DNA from: an uncultured Clostridia bacterium
Lineage (GTDB): Bacteria > Bacillota > Clostridia > Christensenellales > UBA1242
Reading direction: 5' to 3'
Assembly: GCA_934749845.1 (NCBI GenBank)
Contig: CAKVHQ010000006.1
Location: 1-64,000, forward strand
Length of the DNA stretch: 64,000 nucleotides
The notes below the pieces were generated by a model. It was not told where the DNA came from. It did not search any database and was given only the letters and a program-made list of their open reading frames with translations. Numbering within the stretch: position 1 is the stretch's first letter; each line of letters starts with the position of its first letter. A program made the position numbers and the translations under genes. Positions 41,961 through 50,074 of this stretch are shown here, piece after piece.

Positions 41961-42080
41961 TTAGTTTTGGCGTTTTAAAAGTTTTAAATAGTCTTCATCA
42001 TGGTTGTTTTTTCTAGTTTTTTTACTATTTGACTTATTTTCAAATTGAATTTGTTTAGATTTTAAATTAATGTCAATATT
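41961..42080 (-). pseudogene. Possible 3' remnant of a gene
   Basis: An open frame without a start codon reads about 40 codons to a TAA at 41961 and ends HDEDYLKLLKRQN. The polar, Lys/Asn-rich composition looks like a true protein C-terminus. A stop codon lies upstream at the regulatory palindromes of the next gene, so if real, the 5' part has been lost. Otherwise the 252 bases between ddl and the HTH gene hold only a weak hairpin (AACGCC/GGCGTT). Confidence 0.2.
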
Positions 42081-42083
42081 TTA

Positions 42084-42120
42084 TTAGGTCTTTAGACATA
42101 TGTCAAGTCCATTGACCTAA
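42084..42120. promoter_or_regulatory. Nested operator palindromes
   Basis: Outer arms TTAGGTC (42084-42090) and GACCTAA (42114-42120) enclose the palindrome GACATATGTC (42095-42104), 20 bases before the HTH gene. TATAGA or TAGAAT near 42126 may be its -10. Likely autoregulatory operator; inference. Confidence 0.5.
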
Positions 42121-42139
42121 ACTAGTATAGAATGAAATT

Positions 42140-42337
42140 ATGAAATACAGCGAAATAATAAAAGATTTAATGATTGAAAATAAATTAACACAGCAAAAAA
42201 TGGCTGAAATTTTGCAAGTCAATCAAACAACAATTAGTCAATGGCTACTTGCTAAAAAGAAGCCTTCTTTTGACAACATCGTTTCAATATACACACATTT
42301 TGGGATAACACCAAACGAACTTTTGGGCATTGAATAA
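42140..42337 (+). CDS. Single-domain XRE-family HTH regulator
   Basis: 65 aa: YSEIIKDLMIENKLTQQKMA, then LQVNQTTISQWLLAKKKPSF and IVSIYTHFGITPNELLGIE. It is a full Cro/CI-type helix-turn-helix with no further domain. No clear ribosome binding site; it starts 20 bases after nested palindromes. The next gene is on the other strand, so there is no obvious partner; it may be a stand-alone regulator or an orphan antitoxin. Confidence 0.8.
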   Translation: MKYSEIIKDLMIENKLTQQKMAEILQVNQTTISQWLLAKKKPSFDNIVSIYTHFGITPNELLGIE

Positions 42338-42390
42338 CAAAAAAGCCTATTAGTTTTAAATAGACTTTCAAAGTATCCTTTTTAGCAGTT

Positions 42391-43263
42391 TTATCTGCAA
42401 TATTTTACATTTATATTTTTCTTGCTAAAAATTAAAAATAATATTATACACAAAATTATAGGAATTGAGAGAGAATTTATTACAATACCTGTTGATGCAA
42501 CATTTTGATAGTCTATAGAATATATAGTTGTTCCATAAGGAAGCATCTCATCATTGGAATAATTGTTTCCACCTGTTTTTTTAAATTTTGCTGCATTTAA
42601 ACCTGTTTTACTAAAAGTTTGACTACCATTTTCGGGTAATATAATCATTTTTAAATTATCACAGCCATAAAAGTTAAGACTTCCTAATCCTCGCAAATCT
42701 AATTTCTCTAATGTATTGCAATTAGAAATATCACAAACAGGCTTAGTATCAGCCCTAAAACTATAACTATCGCTGTTAAATTTAAAACCAGAAAAATCAA
42801 TTTGAGTTAACAGATTACAATTGTAAATTCTCACTGTAACCCCAACTGAAATCTTTTTGCCAATCGCAAAAGATAAATTCCACAAATCAAGACCAGTTAT
42901 GTTAGGCATATCTTCCAATTCAATAATGCTTGTTTTAGAACTGTTAGGAAAGCCATCGATTGTTTTTCCAAAAACCAGATCACCAGATAAGTTTTTATCA
43001 ACAAGACTATATCTCCAACTTATTAAACCACCACTTTTATTTTCAAATTCTATTTCACTCCATTGTTTAATTAACTCTGTTGTTCCACTCTTATACAATC
43101 CAGGGGTTGCACGCCTATACTCAATTTGTTCATTTGTTAGTGTTGTGCTTGCTGTAATTTTTGTTTTCTTTAAATTAGGAAATATAACTATTGCTATGGC
43201 TAACGTTAAAACAGAGATAACTAAAGCAACTAGTTTTGTTAACGAAAATTTTGTTTTTACCAT
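42391..43263 (-). CDS. Surface protein with BspA-like leucine-rich repeats
   Basis: 290 aa with AAGGAG nine bases upstream. N-terminal signal/anchor helix (about residues 9-29), then LRR-like repeats of the BspA kind: MPNITGLDLWNLSFAIGK, YNCNLLTQIDFSGFKF, ISNCNTLEKLDLRGLGSL, YGCDNLKMIILPENGSQ. A second helix (about 262-282) and the tail KKNINVKYC make it double anchored. Role likely at cell surface (adhesion or sensing), inferred. Only 30 bases separate it from an upstream terminator, so its expression probably depends on readthrough of that structure. Confidence 0.7.
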   Translation of the reverse strand: MVKTKFSLTKLVALVISVLTLAIAIVIFPNLKKTKITASTTLTNEQIEYRRATPGLYKSGTTELIKQWSEIEFENKSGGLISWRYSLVDKNLSGDLVFGKTIDGFPNSSKTSIIELEDMPNITGLDLWNLSFAIGKKISVGVTVRIYNCNLLTQIDFSGFKFNSDSYSFRADTKPVCDISNCNTLEKLDLRGLGSLNFYGCDNLKMIILPENGSQTFSKTGLNAAKFKKTGGNNYSNDEMLPYGTTIYSIDYQNVASTGIVINSLSIPIILCIILFLIFSKKNINVKYCR

Positions 43264-43292
43264 TTTGTTTTTTTCTCCTTTTTTATTTTTTT

Positions 43293-43455
43293 AACGAAAA
43301 AACAGCCAACCTTTTGGTTGACTGTTTTAAATGCTTTTCACCTTAACTCACTTACTGGTCAACCATGTCGCTGGTCAACCATGTCCTAACTTTTTCGTTA
43401 GTTTATTCGCTATCTTTTCTCTTTAAGAGTTTCCCATTTTCGCTGTTTTATTGTC
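43293..43455 (-). promoter_or_regulatory. Candidate attenuator leader of the LRR protein gene
   Basis: On the minus strand the leader contains hairpin CTAAC/GTTAG, two copies of GACATGGTTGACCAG (43371-43385 and 43355-43369, one base between them) and a terminator with rising arm AGTCAACC, loop AAAA, GGTTGGCT and T6 (43293-43328). GGTTGACC of each repeat can pair with GTCAACC in the terminator, so it could form an antiterminator. The gene starts 30 bases later, too close for a separate promoter. I cannot match the leader to a named riboswitch. Confidence 0.45.
43355..43385. repeat. Tandem 15-nt direct repeat
   Basis: CTGGTCAACCATGTC occurs twice with a one-base spacer (period 16). Confidence 0.9.
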
Positions 43456-43501
43456 AAACGTTTTTGCACTGTTTTGCAAATATATTTTGAATATTTTGTT
43501 A

Positions 43502-45142
43502 TTAGATGTAGTTATCTGGCAAGTCGTTTTCAAGCAAGACAACATCTCCACGGCGAAGCAAAGTTTCAAACAACTTTGTAGCGTCTGCAAGGGTTTCAAC
43601 CATAAATAAGTTTTCCTGTGGAAAATTTTGACTATTTAAACCGCTTTTCAAGGCTTCTGCATTGTTTTTGTTTACGATAACCGCAATATCACAAACTTTT
43701 GCAATTTCTTTGCCAAACTGTTCATTTACTTCGGCTTCCATATCGCCCAGTTCAACAAGCCCCGGTGTTACAATAACCTTTCGCCTATTTTCAAAATAGG
43801 ATAATGTTTTTAACGCACATTTTGTGCCTATTATGTTAGCATTAAAACTATCATCAATAATTATTACGCCGTTTTCGGCTTTTTTTAATTCAAGTCTATG
43901 TGAAGCAGGTTCAAGTTTAGAAATTGCCTGTGCTATTTTTTTTGCACTAACTCCCAAGTCGTAACTAACCGCCGAAGCAATAAGTATGTTTTCGATGTTA
44001 TGTTCGCCAAGAATTTTTGTTTTACAATCCACAATTTCATCTTTAAGTTTCAACTTAAATTTTAATCCTTCTTCATCGGCTGTAATATCAAAAGCAGTGT
44101 AATCCAAATTTTGATTGTTTATTTGTGTTTCGTATTTATCTTTCAAATTGCATCTTTTAAAAAGGTCGTCAACATCTTGCGAGTTGTTGTTAAAATATGC
44201 TTTTCCATTTTCATCTAAACTTTCAATCAACTCAAATTTAGTGTTTTTTATGTTTTCTTTTGTTTTAAAGGTTGTTAGGTGTTGATTTCCTATTGCTGTT
44301 AAAATTGCTATGTCTGGTTTAACAAAATCGCAAATTTCCTTAATGTCGCCTTTTCTAATAGCGCCCATTTCAGCAATAAAAATTTCATCAGTGTTTTTAA
44401 GTTCCCCTAAAATAACTTTCGAGAGCCCCATAGGAGTGTTAAACGAACTAGGAGAAGCATAAACCCTGTATTTTGTTGATAAAATTTGATTTAAAAAGTT
44501 CTTTGTGCTTGTTTTTGCGTAACTTCCGGTAATTCCAATAATTTTTAAATCTTTTATGCTTTGAAGTTTCTTTTTTGATTTTTGCTTATAAGAATGTTTT
44601 ATCATATTCTCTAGCGGACGAATTAAAAAGTTTGCAAGTGGAATTAAAATTGGAATAAGTAAAACTGTTCCGGTTATGCTAGCGTATCTAAAATAGTAAG
44701 TAAAGTCAATCGCAACATACAAAAGTCCAAAACTAAAAATTAACATCAAAAAGAAATATAAAACTATTAGTCGCCACATTCTTTTTGTAAGTTTTAAAGG
44801 TGTTTTTTGTGGCACTTTAAACATATTTAAAATGAATATTAGCATAAATGCAAAGTAGAACACCAAACCAATATAGCCATAAAGTTTGTTAGTGTCGTAA
44901 GCCCCAAACAGAACGTTGCAAACCACCATTGCTAGACACGAGAAAAAGAAAAGTATTAAAATTCTTGAAACCCACTTTGCTTTTGTGTCTTTAAGCCAAT
45001 GAGCATACGCCCTATTGGAGTATCCGCCAAGTTGCATAACTTGCAAAAACTTGTATCCAGCAAAACACATGGTAACACTATTTAAAAGCGTTAGTACTAT
45101 TGAAATATACAAGTTTGGGTTATGTAAATTAAAAAAATTCAT
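43502..45142 (-). CDS. murF: Membrane-fused Mur ligase (MurF-like)
   Basis: 546 aa. Residues about 1-180 are five transmembrane helices in place of the normal MurF N-terminal UDP-binding domain. Then the ATP-dependent Mur ligase core: IGITGSYAKTSTKNFL (P-loop) near 203-218, ASPSSFNTPMGLSKVIL, AEMGAIRKGDIKEI, ILGEHNIENILIASAVSYDL, DDSFNANIIGT and LVELGDMEAEVNEQFGKEIA. The last blocks are those of MurF, which adds D-Ala-D-Ala to the UDP-MurNAc-tripeptide. The lack of the N-terminal domain and the membrane link suggest it may act on a lipid-bound or non-standard substrate. First-gene upstream partners are hydrolase and tsaB. Confidence 0.75.
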   Translation of the reverse strand: MNFFNLHNPNLYISIVLTLLNSVTMCFAGYKFLQVMQLGGYSNRAYAHWLKDTKAKWVSRILILFFFSCLAMVVCNVLFGAYDTNKLYGYIGLVFYFAFMLIFILNMFKVPQKTPLKLTKRMWRLIVLYFFLMLIFSFGLLYVAIDFTYYFRYASITGTVLLIPILIPLANFLIRPLENMIKHSYKQKSKKKLQSIKDLKIIGITGSYAKTSTKNFLNQILSTKYRVYASPSSFNTPMGLSKVILGELKNTDEIFIAEMGAIRKGDIKEICDFVKPDIAILTAIGNQHLTTFKTKENIKNTKFELIESLDENGKAYFNNNSQDVDDLFKRCNLKDKYETQINNQNLDYTAFDITADEEGLKFKLKLKDEIVDCKTKILGEHNIENILIASAVSYDLGVSAKKIAQAISKLEPASHRLELKKAENGVIIIDDSFNANIIGTKCALKTLSYFENRRKVIVTPGLVELGDMEAEVNEQFGKEIAKVCDIAVIVNKNNAEALKSGLNSQNFPQENLFMVETLADATKLFETLLRRGDVVLLENDLPDNYI

Positions 45143-45150
45143 ATTAACTC

Positions 45151-45894
45151 CTATTTAAAAAATTCTTTTACGATTATCAAAAAGTCATCATGATGTTCAA
45201 GGTAACTAAAATGTCCACTGTCTTTAAAAACTATTAGTCCACTGTCTTTGATTTTTTTATTCAATATTTTTGCCATATATAGTGGCGTGGATTGGTCCTT
45301 ATCCCCCCAAATAATTAAAGTTGGGCAAGAAATGCCACTTAATAAATTTGTTAAATCTTCATTTACAACTCTAACAAAAACTGGCTTCATTTGGCTTGGC
45401 AACGCCTTAAAATCCGCACTGCCATAATCGTCCAAATTCTTTTTTGTTAAATTATGCTTCTTAAGCCATTTTAAAAATTTATAATGCCTAACCTTTAAAA
45501 ATTTTGAAAAACTAAATTTTGGCTTAATTCCAGCACTGTCCACAAGAACTAATTTTTCAATTAAATCTGTTTGACTAGCAAGTTTAATTGCAACTCTACC
45601 ACCAAACGAGTGAGCCACAACCATAATTTTTTTAACATTTATTGTTTCAAGCATTTGCTTAACAATTATAACATAATCATCTAAACCAAAAGTATCTTTA
45701 GGCAGTTCGCTGTTTCCAAAACCGGGAAAATCCAAGTTTATAACGCTGTATCCGTTTAAAATTAAAAAGTCTTCCAACCCTCTAAAACTATTTAAACTTC
45801 CTCCCCAACCATGCAAAAGCAAAACAAATTTATCTTTGTTTGGATTGGTGTGAAACCTAAAATTTATTTCAATTCCGTTTAATAGTCTTTTCAT
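45151..45894 (-). CDS. Alpha/beta hydrolase
   Basis: 247 aa. Fold landmarks: VLLLHGWGGSLNSF (oxyanion loop), DFPGFGNSELP, nucleophile elbow VVAHSFGGRVA with Ser at about residue 92, acid in WGDKDQSTP and His in FKDSGHFSYLEH. A catalytic triad is complete. Substrate unknown; resembles the carboxylesterase/pimeloyl-type single-domain group. Eight bases before the Mur ligase gene, so co-transcribed, which makes a wall-related ester or peptide possible but unproven. Confidence 0.85.
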   Translation of the reverse strand: MKRLLNGIEINFRFHTNPNKDKFVLLLHGWGGSLNSFRGLEDFLILNGYSVINLDFPGFGNSELPKDTFGLDDYVIIVKQMLETINVKKIMVVAHSFGGRVAIKLASQTDLIEKLVLVDSAGIKPKFSFSKFLKVRHYKFLKWLKKHNLTKKNLDDYGSADFKALPSQMKPVFVRVVNEDLTNLLSGISCPTLIIWGDKDQSTPLYMAKILNKKIKDSGLIVFKDSGHFSYLEHHDDFLIIVKEFFK

Positions 45895-45924
45895 ACTTAC
45901 CTATACTTATATGATTTAGATTAC

Positions 45925-46998
45925 TTATTTGTCTTTTAGCATAACAAAGCAGGCATCTCCATTTTTATAATAGTTTTCACGCCTAGATATAGTTTTAAAA
46001 CCAAATTTTTCATAGAATTTTATAGCGGTTTTATTGTTAACATCAACTTCCAAAAACACCTTGTTCAGTTCTTGTTTTGATTTATATTCAAAAACTTTTT
46101 CAAGCAGTTTTGATGCAACTCCGCAATTTCTATAATCCTCAAGAACAGCAATTTTTTGAATATTCAAATAATCGCCCATTTTTTCAAATCCCACATAGCC
46201 AATGTATTTATCTTCAAATTTAGCAACAAAGTAGAATTTGTAATTTTGCATCAATTCTTCTTTAAAAATGTTTTCGCTCCAAGCAAGTTCGTTAAAGCAC
46301 GAATTTTCTATTTCTTTTAATTGGTCATAATCGCTTACAGGTTCAATCGTCATATTTTCAAGAATTTTTTCACTTCTTTGTCTTTCTGCTTGGCTTAATT
46401 TAACATAAACAGGTGCAAGTTCGTTTAAAGCACAAAACTCATTTTTTGCACATTTATTTTGAAAAATTTCGCTTAATGTATCTTTTCTTAACTCGATAAA
46501 CTGTGCATCAACATCGGCAAGTTTAGTTTTCTCACACACATTTGCAAAAACTTCGATGGAATGTTGCTTTGCATATTCGTTAATTTGACTAGACTTCATC
46601 GAGAATATTTTCACTAATTTTGCTTTTTCGTATTCCGCAACATATCTGTCTTCATTTCCACTGTCAAGAACAACCAAAAAATTAAATGCACTAACATTTT
46701 GAGCAATCAAATCGAAACTGGTTATTGAAACCAACTTTGCTTTTTTGTTAACAACAGCCATGGCTTTTATAACAGCAACGCCAATTCTAACGCCTGTGAA
46801 CGAACCCGGTCCAACAACCACGCCAAGGGCGTCAAAATCGTCAACTTCCAAATCATGTTTACAAAGCATGGAATCTACTGCTGGCATTAACTTTTCGCTG
46901 TGCGGACTTGAAATTTGAACTATATCTTCGTTCATTCCATCAACCAAGCACACTTCAGCAATATTTGAACTTGTGTTTAAGCATAATCCTCTTTTCAT
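45925..46998 (-). CDS. tsaB: TsaB-RimI fusion protein
   Basis: 357 aa. Residues about 1-205 are TsaB, the partner of TsaD in making t6A37 in tRNA: LCLNTSSNIAEVCLVDG, HSEKLMPAVDSML, VVGPGSFTGVRIGVAVIKAM. Residues about 215-357 are a RimI-type GNAT acetyltransferase (NIQKIAVLEDYRNCGVASKL, EVDVNNKTAIKFYEKFGF), normally a separate gene that acetylates ribosomal protein S18 and other N-termini. The two genes are usually next to each other in Bacillota, so this is a fusion. Its ATG overlaps the stop of tsaE. Confidence 0.9.
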   Translation of the reverse strand: MKRGLCLNTSSNIAEVCLVDGMNEDIVQISSPHSEKLMPAVDSMLCKHDLEVDDFDALGVVVGPGSFTGVRIGVAVIKAMAVVNKKAKLVSITSFDLIAQNVSAFNFLVVLDSGNEDRYVAEYEKAKLVKIFSMKSSQINEYAKQHSIEVFANVCEKTKLADVDAQFIELRKDTLSEIFQNKCAKNEFCALNELAPVYVKLSQAERQRSEKILENMTIEPVSDYDQLKEIENSCFNELAWSENIFKEELMQNYKFYFVAKFEDKYIGYVGFEKMGDYLNIQKIAVLEDYRNCGVASKLLEKVFEYKSKQELNKVFLEVDVNNKTAIKFYEKFGFKTISRRENYYKNGDACFVMLKDK

Positions 46999-47426
46999 TA
47001 GTGTAAGCCCTCCATACCTAAAATTTCAAACTTTCTAGATGTTTCGCCCAATTTTTCGATGTTAATTGTAATTAAATTTTTTGGCAAAATATGCTTAATG
47101 TTTTGCGCCCACTCTATCATGCAAACTCCGTTAGAGTAGAAATAATCGTTAAGCCCAAGTTCTTCTGCCTCGCTTTCGTCTTCAATTCTGTACATATCAA
47201 AATGATAAAGTGGCAATCTTCCACTTGTGTAGATGTTCATCAAAGTAAATGTTGGACTCGTTACATTTTCTTTTACTTTTAATGCCTTGCATAGTGCTTT
47301 TGTGAATGTTGTTTTGCCTGCGCCCAAGTCGCCATTAAGCACAACAACTTCTCCGCCTTTCAATTTCTTTTCAAATTTCTTTGCAAGTTTAATTGTATCT
47401 TTTTCGCTTTTAGAAATAAACTCCAT
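46998..47426 (-). CDS. tsaE: tRNA threonylcarbamoyladenosine biosynthesis ATPase TsaE
   Basis: 142 aa. P-loop NGDLGAGKTTFTKALCKAL, TSPTFTLMNIYTSG, HFDMYRIEDESEAEELGLND and MIEWAQNI are the family motifs. Binds and hydrolyses ATP to reset the TsaB-TsaD complex. Starts with GAGGAAA. First gene of the operon tsaE-tsaB/rimI-hydrolase-Mur ligase. Diverges from the 273-aa membrane protein gene with a 90-base interval. Confidence 0.93.
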   Translation of the reverse strand: MEFISKSEKDTIKLAKKFEKKLKGGEVVVLNGDLGAGKTTFTKALCKALKVKENVTSPTFTLMNIYTSGRLPLYHFDMYRIEDESEAEELGLNDYFYSNGVCMIEWAQNIKHILPKNLITINIEKLGETSRKFEILGMEGLH

Positions 47427-47516
47427 ATTTTCCTCTCGGTTAATTATATCACTTTTTTTACTAATTGTATCTTATTTATAGATATATTTAAAAAAATTAT
47501 TGTCAATACTTTTAGC

Positions 47517-48338
47517 ATGGAAAAAACTTTACTTTCAAAAATATTAGATAATCTGTTTTTAATATTCGCCGTTTTTGTGGTGTCTTTTTTGTGGATAAGA
47601 TACTATGAGCATAACACTTTTTTAATTTTGCTATACTCCAGTTTAATTACATTTTTTTCGTGTGCTGTTTTTTATTTCTTTAACAAAAAAAAGAATGCAA
47701 AAAAAGAACTTTCGCTAAAAGAATGTAAGAATATAAATGCACTAACCACCAGTTTAATGTTTTCATCACAAAATAAGTGTCTGTCAGTTTTTGAGCAGAC
47801 TTTGCAAAAGCGAAATATTACTTATCAAAAAAACAAAACTTGCTTAATTTTTGACGAAAACGCTATTAGACCATGCTTTAACAAAACAGAAGTTGACGAC
47901 AACGCCTTGCTGGAAATCGTGCTGGAAATTAAAGCAAAAAATCTAAAAATTAAAACCCTTTGCGTATGTGCAAAAAAATTTACAGACAGTGCAAAAAAAC
48001 TTGCTTCAAGCATAGACGATTTTAACATATTGCTTTATGACGACAAGCAAACTTACTGCGTGTTTTTTAAACCAGTAAACTTTGAAATTGAACAAAAACC
48101 AAAAACACAAACAAAAACTCCTTTTAAGCAAAAAATGAAAATGCTAGCCGATGTCGCATTCAACAAAAAAAGGTTTAAAAGTTATTTTTTAAGTGCCGTT
48201 GTCCTGTTTATTGCAAGTTACTTTATGCGCTATAACATCTACTATTTATGCTTTTCAAGTTTACTGATTATATTTGCATTTTTCTCATATTTTAACCGAC
48301 CTTTCAACAAGAAAGAAAAAAACTTGTTTGGAGAATAA
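47517..48338 (+). CDS. Membrane protein, unknown function
   Basis: 273 aa. Two N-terminal helices (about residues 12-28 and 36-54), a soluble middle domain (about 62-205, with LEIVLEIKAKNLKIKTLCVC), and two C-terminal helices (about 220-238 and 241-258). The middle domain looks alpha/beta, with a conserved-looking EAN and KTEVDDNALLEIVLEIKAKN region, but no recognised family. The ribosome binding site is weak. It is divergent from tsaE and convergent with sepF. Confidence 0.55.
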   Translation: MEKTLLSKILDNLFLIFAVFVVSFLWIRYYEHNTFLILLYSSLITFFSCAVFYFFNKKKNAKKELSLKECKNINALTTSLMFSSQNKCLSVFEQTLQKRNITYQKNKTCLIFDENAIRPCFNKTEVDDNALLEIVLEIKAKNLKIKTLCVCAKKFTDSAKKLASSIDDFNILLYDDKQTYCVFFKPVNFEIEQKPKTQTKTPFKQKMKMLADVAFNKKRFKSYFLSAVVLFIASYFMRYNIYYLCFSSLLIIFAFFSYFNRPFNKKEKNLFGE

Positions 48339-48365
48339 AAAAGTGACTTGATAGTCACTTTTTAT
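48336..48365. terminator. Bidirectional terminator
   Basis: AAGTGACT (48341-48348) and AGTCACTT (48353-48360) with A and T runs; shared by the membrane protein gene and sepF. Confidence 0.85.
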
Positions 48366-48734
48366 TTATAATGTGTTAATTTGAACATCTTTTGGAGAAA
48401 GCACATAAATGTCGCCTTGAAGCCTTGAAATCATGCCACCCAAAGCATACATTCCGCCTCCCAAGTAGTCAAGCACGCTTTTAATATCGTCATTACCTAG
48501 TCCCGCCAAATTTATTATGCATGGCTCGCCTTTTTTTATGTAGTCAATAAGCATTTTAACTTCGGTGTTACTTTTTGGAGCATAACAAACCAAAGAACTG
48601 ATGCTATATGATTTTTCAGTTTTTTGTTGTTGATTTTGCTCGTTTATTGGATTTACCCTTGTTTGAACCTCATTATCTTGTGGCACTTCTTGTTTAAAGC
48701 CAAGACCATTCATAAGTTTACTAAATATTCCCAT
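48366..48734 (-). CDS. sepF: Cell division protein SepF
   Basis: 122 aa with GAGGA. SepF tethers FtsZ to the membrane. The N-terminal amphipathic helix (MGIFSKLMNGLGF) is the membrane anchor; a Gln-rich linker follows; the core reads INLAGL...DYLGGGMYALGGMISR and LQGDIYVLSPKDVQI. Smaller than Bacillus SepF (152 aa). Located beside a SPOR-domain gene, so grouped with division, but 60 bases apart. Confidence 0.92.
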   Translation of the reverse strand: MGIFSKLMNGLGFKQEVPQDNEVQTRVNPINEQNQQQKTEKSYSISSLVCYAPKSNTEVKMLIDYIKKGEPCIINLAGLGNDDIKSVLDYLGGGMYALGGMISRLQGDIYVLSPKDVQINTL

Positions 48735-48794
48735 AATATCCTCGTGGAAATATTATAACATAAACTTAAAATTTTTACAATGGAAGTTTTTAAA

Positions 48795-49592
48795 TTATTT
48801 TCCAATTTCTTGCCTAAAAGACGAATATAACTCTATGCACTTAAAATATGTTGCTTTTATTTCTGCCTTAAAGTTATCTTTACAAGTTTCCAGTTGGCTT
48901 AATGCTTGCGACAAATCGTCCATATACAATTTTAAGTAAACTAAAACAGCGTCGCTTATTTCGTTATTCTTTGTGCTTATCCCATTTTTGCTCTTACTTA
49001 CATTTTCTTGAATTACCTCAATTTGATTTAAAGCTTCACTTTTTGATAATGCATTTTGGTCATAATCTATGCTAATAGAATACAGAGCATCAAAGGAGTT
49101 ATAAAACACATTTAATGCACTTTTAACTTTCATTTTATCATTATTCTCGTCACTAATTTTCATGCTTATTTTTTCAAGCGAAATTACGCATAATTCTGCC
49201 TCGATATTTTCATAAGACAAATTCTCAATAACCTTTAATGCACTATCTTTTTTCGGGTATGCGCTAAGCAAAACATGATATGAATTATCACGCTTTAAAA
49301 CATACCCCGCCCCACCTTGTTTTTTTATTGTTTCGCTAAACGCAAAAGCGGTGGAATAATCTTCAAAAACTCCAGCACTAACACAATACACTTGCCTATC
49401 ATTAACTAATAAGTTATTATCTATTCCAACAAAAGAAGGTATCATTTTAGAAAGCCACAACGCGCCAATAACAACACCAAAAACTATCACAGCAAAACCT
49501 ATAAATTTAAAAAAGGGCGGAATACTTTTTTTAGGTTTAACATTCGACTTATACACATAGCCATATCCTGAATTTGTTTGAATTATTGGCAC
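48795..49592 (-). CDS. SPOR-domain membrane protein
   Basis: 265 aa starting with GTG (49592), with GGGAGG ten bases upstream. Short cytoplasmic N-terminus, single helix (about residues 26-48), then a SPOR-like domain (about 66-135): VYCVSAGVFEDYSTAFAFSE and GGAGYVLKRDNSYHVLLSAY. SPOR domains bind denuded peptidoglycan glycans at division sites. The C-terminal 130 residues are helical. Upstream of sepF, a fitting neighbourhood for division. Confidence 0.75.
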   Translation of the reverse strand: MPIIQTNSGYGYVYKSNVKPKKSIPPFFKFIGFAVIVFGVVIGALWLSKMIPSFVGIDNNLLVNDRQVYCVSAGVFEDYSTAFAFSETIKKQGGAGYVLKRDNSYHVLLSAYPKKDSALKVIENLSYENIEAELCVISLEKISMKISDENNDKMKVKSALNVFYNSFDALYSISIDYDQNALSKSEALNQIEVIQENVSKSKNGISTKNNEISDAVLVYLKLYMDDLSQALSQLETCKDNFKAEIKATYFKCIELYSSFRQEIGK

Positions 49593-49724
49593 TAAATGTT
49601 GACCTCCCTGTTTTTAATGAGTAAAATTTTTTTGCAACTCAAAATATTTTATGAATGTTGGTTATTTTGTATGAAAAAATGAAAAGTTAAATTTAGTTTT
49701 CAACAAAAGGAAAAACAAAAATAT

Positions 49725-49753
49725 TTTACTATTGCAAATTTTTTGTCTATAAT
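49725..49753 (+). promoter_or_regulatory. groESL promoter
   Basis: TTTACT (49725-49730), 17-base spacer, TATAAT (49748-49753). No CIRCE repeat (TTAGCACTC-N9-GAGTGCTAA) is seen in the 185 bases upstream, so HrcA control looks absent here. Confidence 0.65.
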
Positions 49754-49777
49754 ATAAACATATTAAAGGAGAACAAA

Positions 49778-50065
49778 ATGAAAATAACACCATTATTAGA
49801 CAGAGTTGTTGTTAAAGAAATTGAACAAAAGGAAACCGAAACCGCTAGCGGAATTTTGCTTCCATCAAGCGCACAAGAACGCCCAAGCATTGCACAAGTT
49901 ATTGCAGTTGGCGAAGGCGGAATGGTTGACGGAAACGAAGTTAAAATGCTTTTAAAAGTTGGCGACAAGGTTTTGTACAACAAATTTGCTGGAAGCGAAT
50001 TTAAACTAGACGGAGAAACCGTGTTCATCTTAAAACAAGATGACATTTTAGCAAAAGTGGAATAA
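49778..50065 (+). CDS. groES: Co-chaperonin GroES
   Basis: 95 aa with AAGGAG. Heptameric cap of GroEL. ITPLLDRVVVKEIEQKETET, then GGIL-type mobile loop (here SGILLPSSAQERPS), VIAVGEGGMVDGNEVKML and KVGDKVLYNKFAGSEFKLDG are all standard. Ten bases separate it from groEL. Confidence 0.96.
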   Translation: MKITPLLDRVVVKEIEQKETETASGILLPSSAQERPSIAQVIAVGEGGMVDGNEVKMLLKVGDKVLYNKFAGSEFKLDGETVFILKQDDILAKVE

Positions 50066-50074
50066 GGAGAAACT

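Noticed and set aside
42084..42120. CRISPR-like repeat idea for the nested palindromes
   Set aside because: Only one copy; no spacers and no cas genes in the window.
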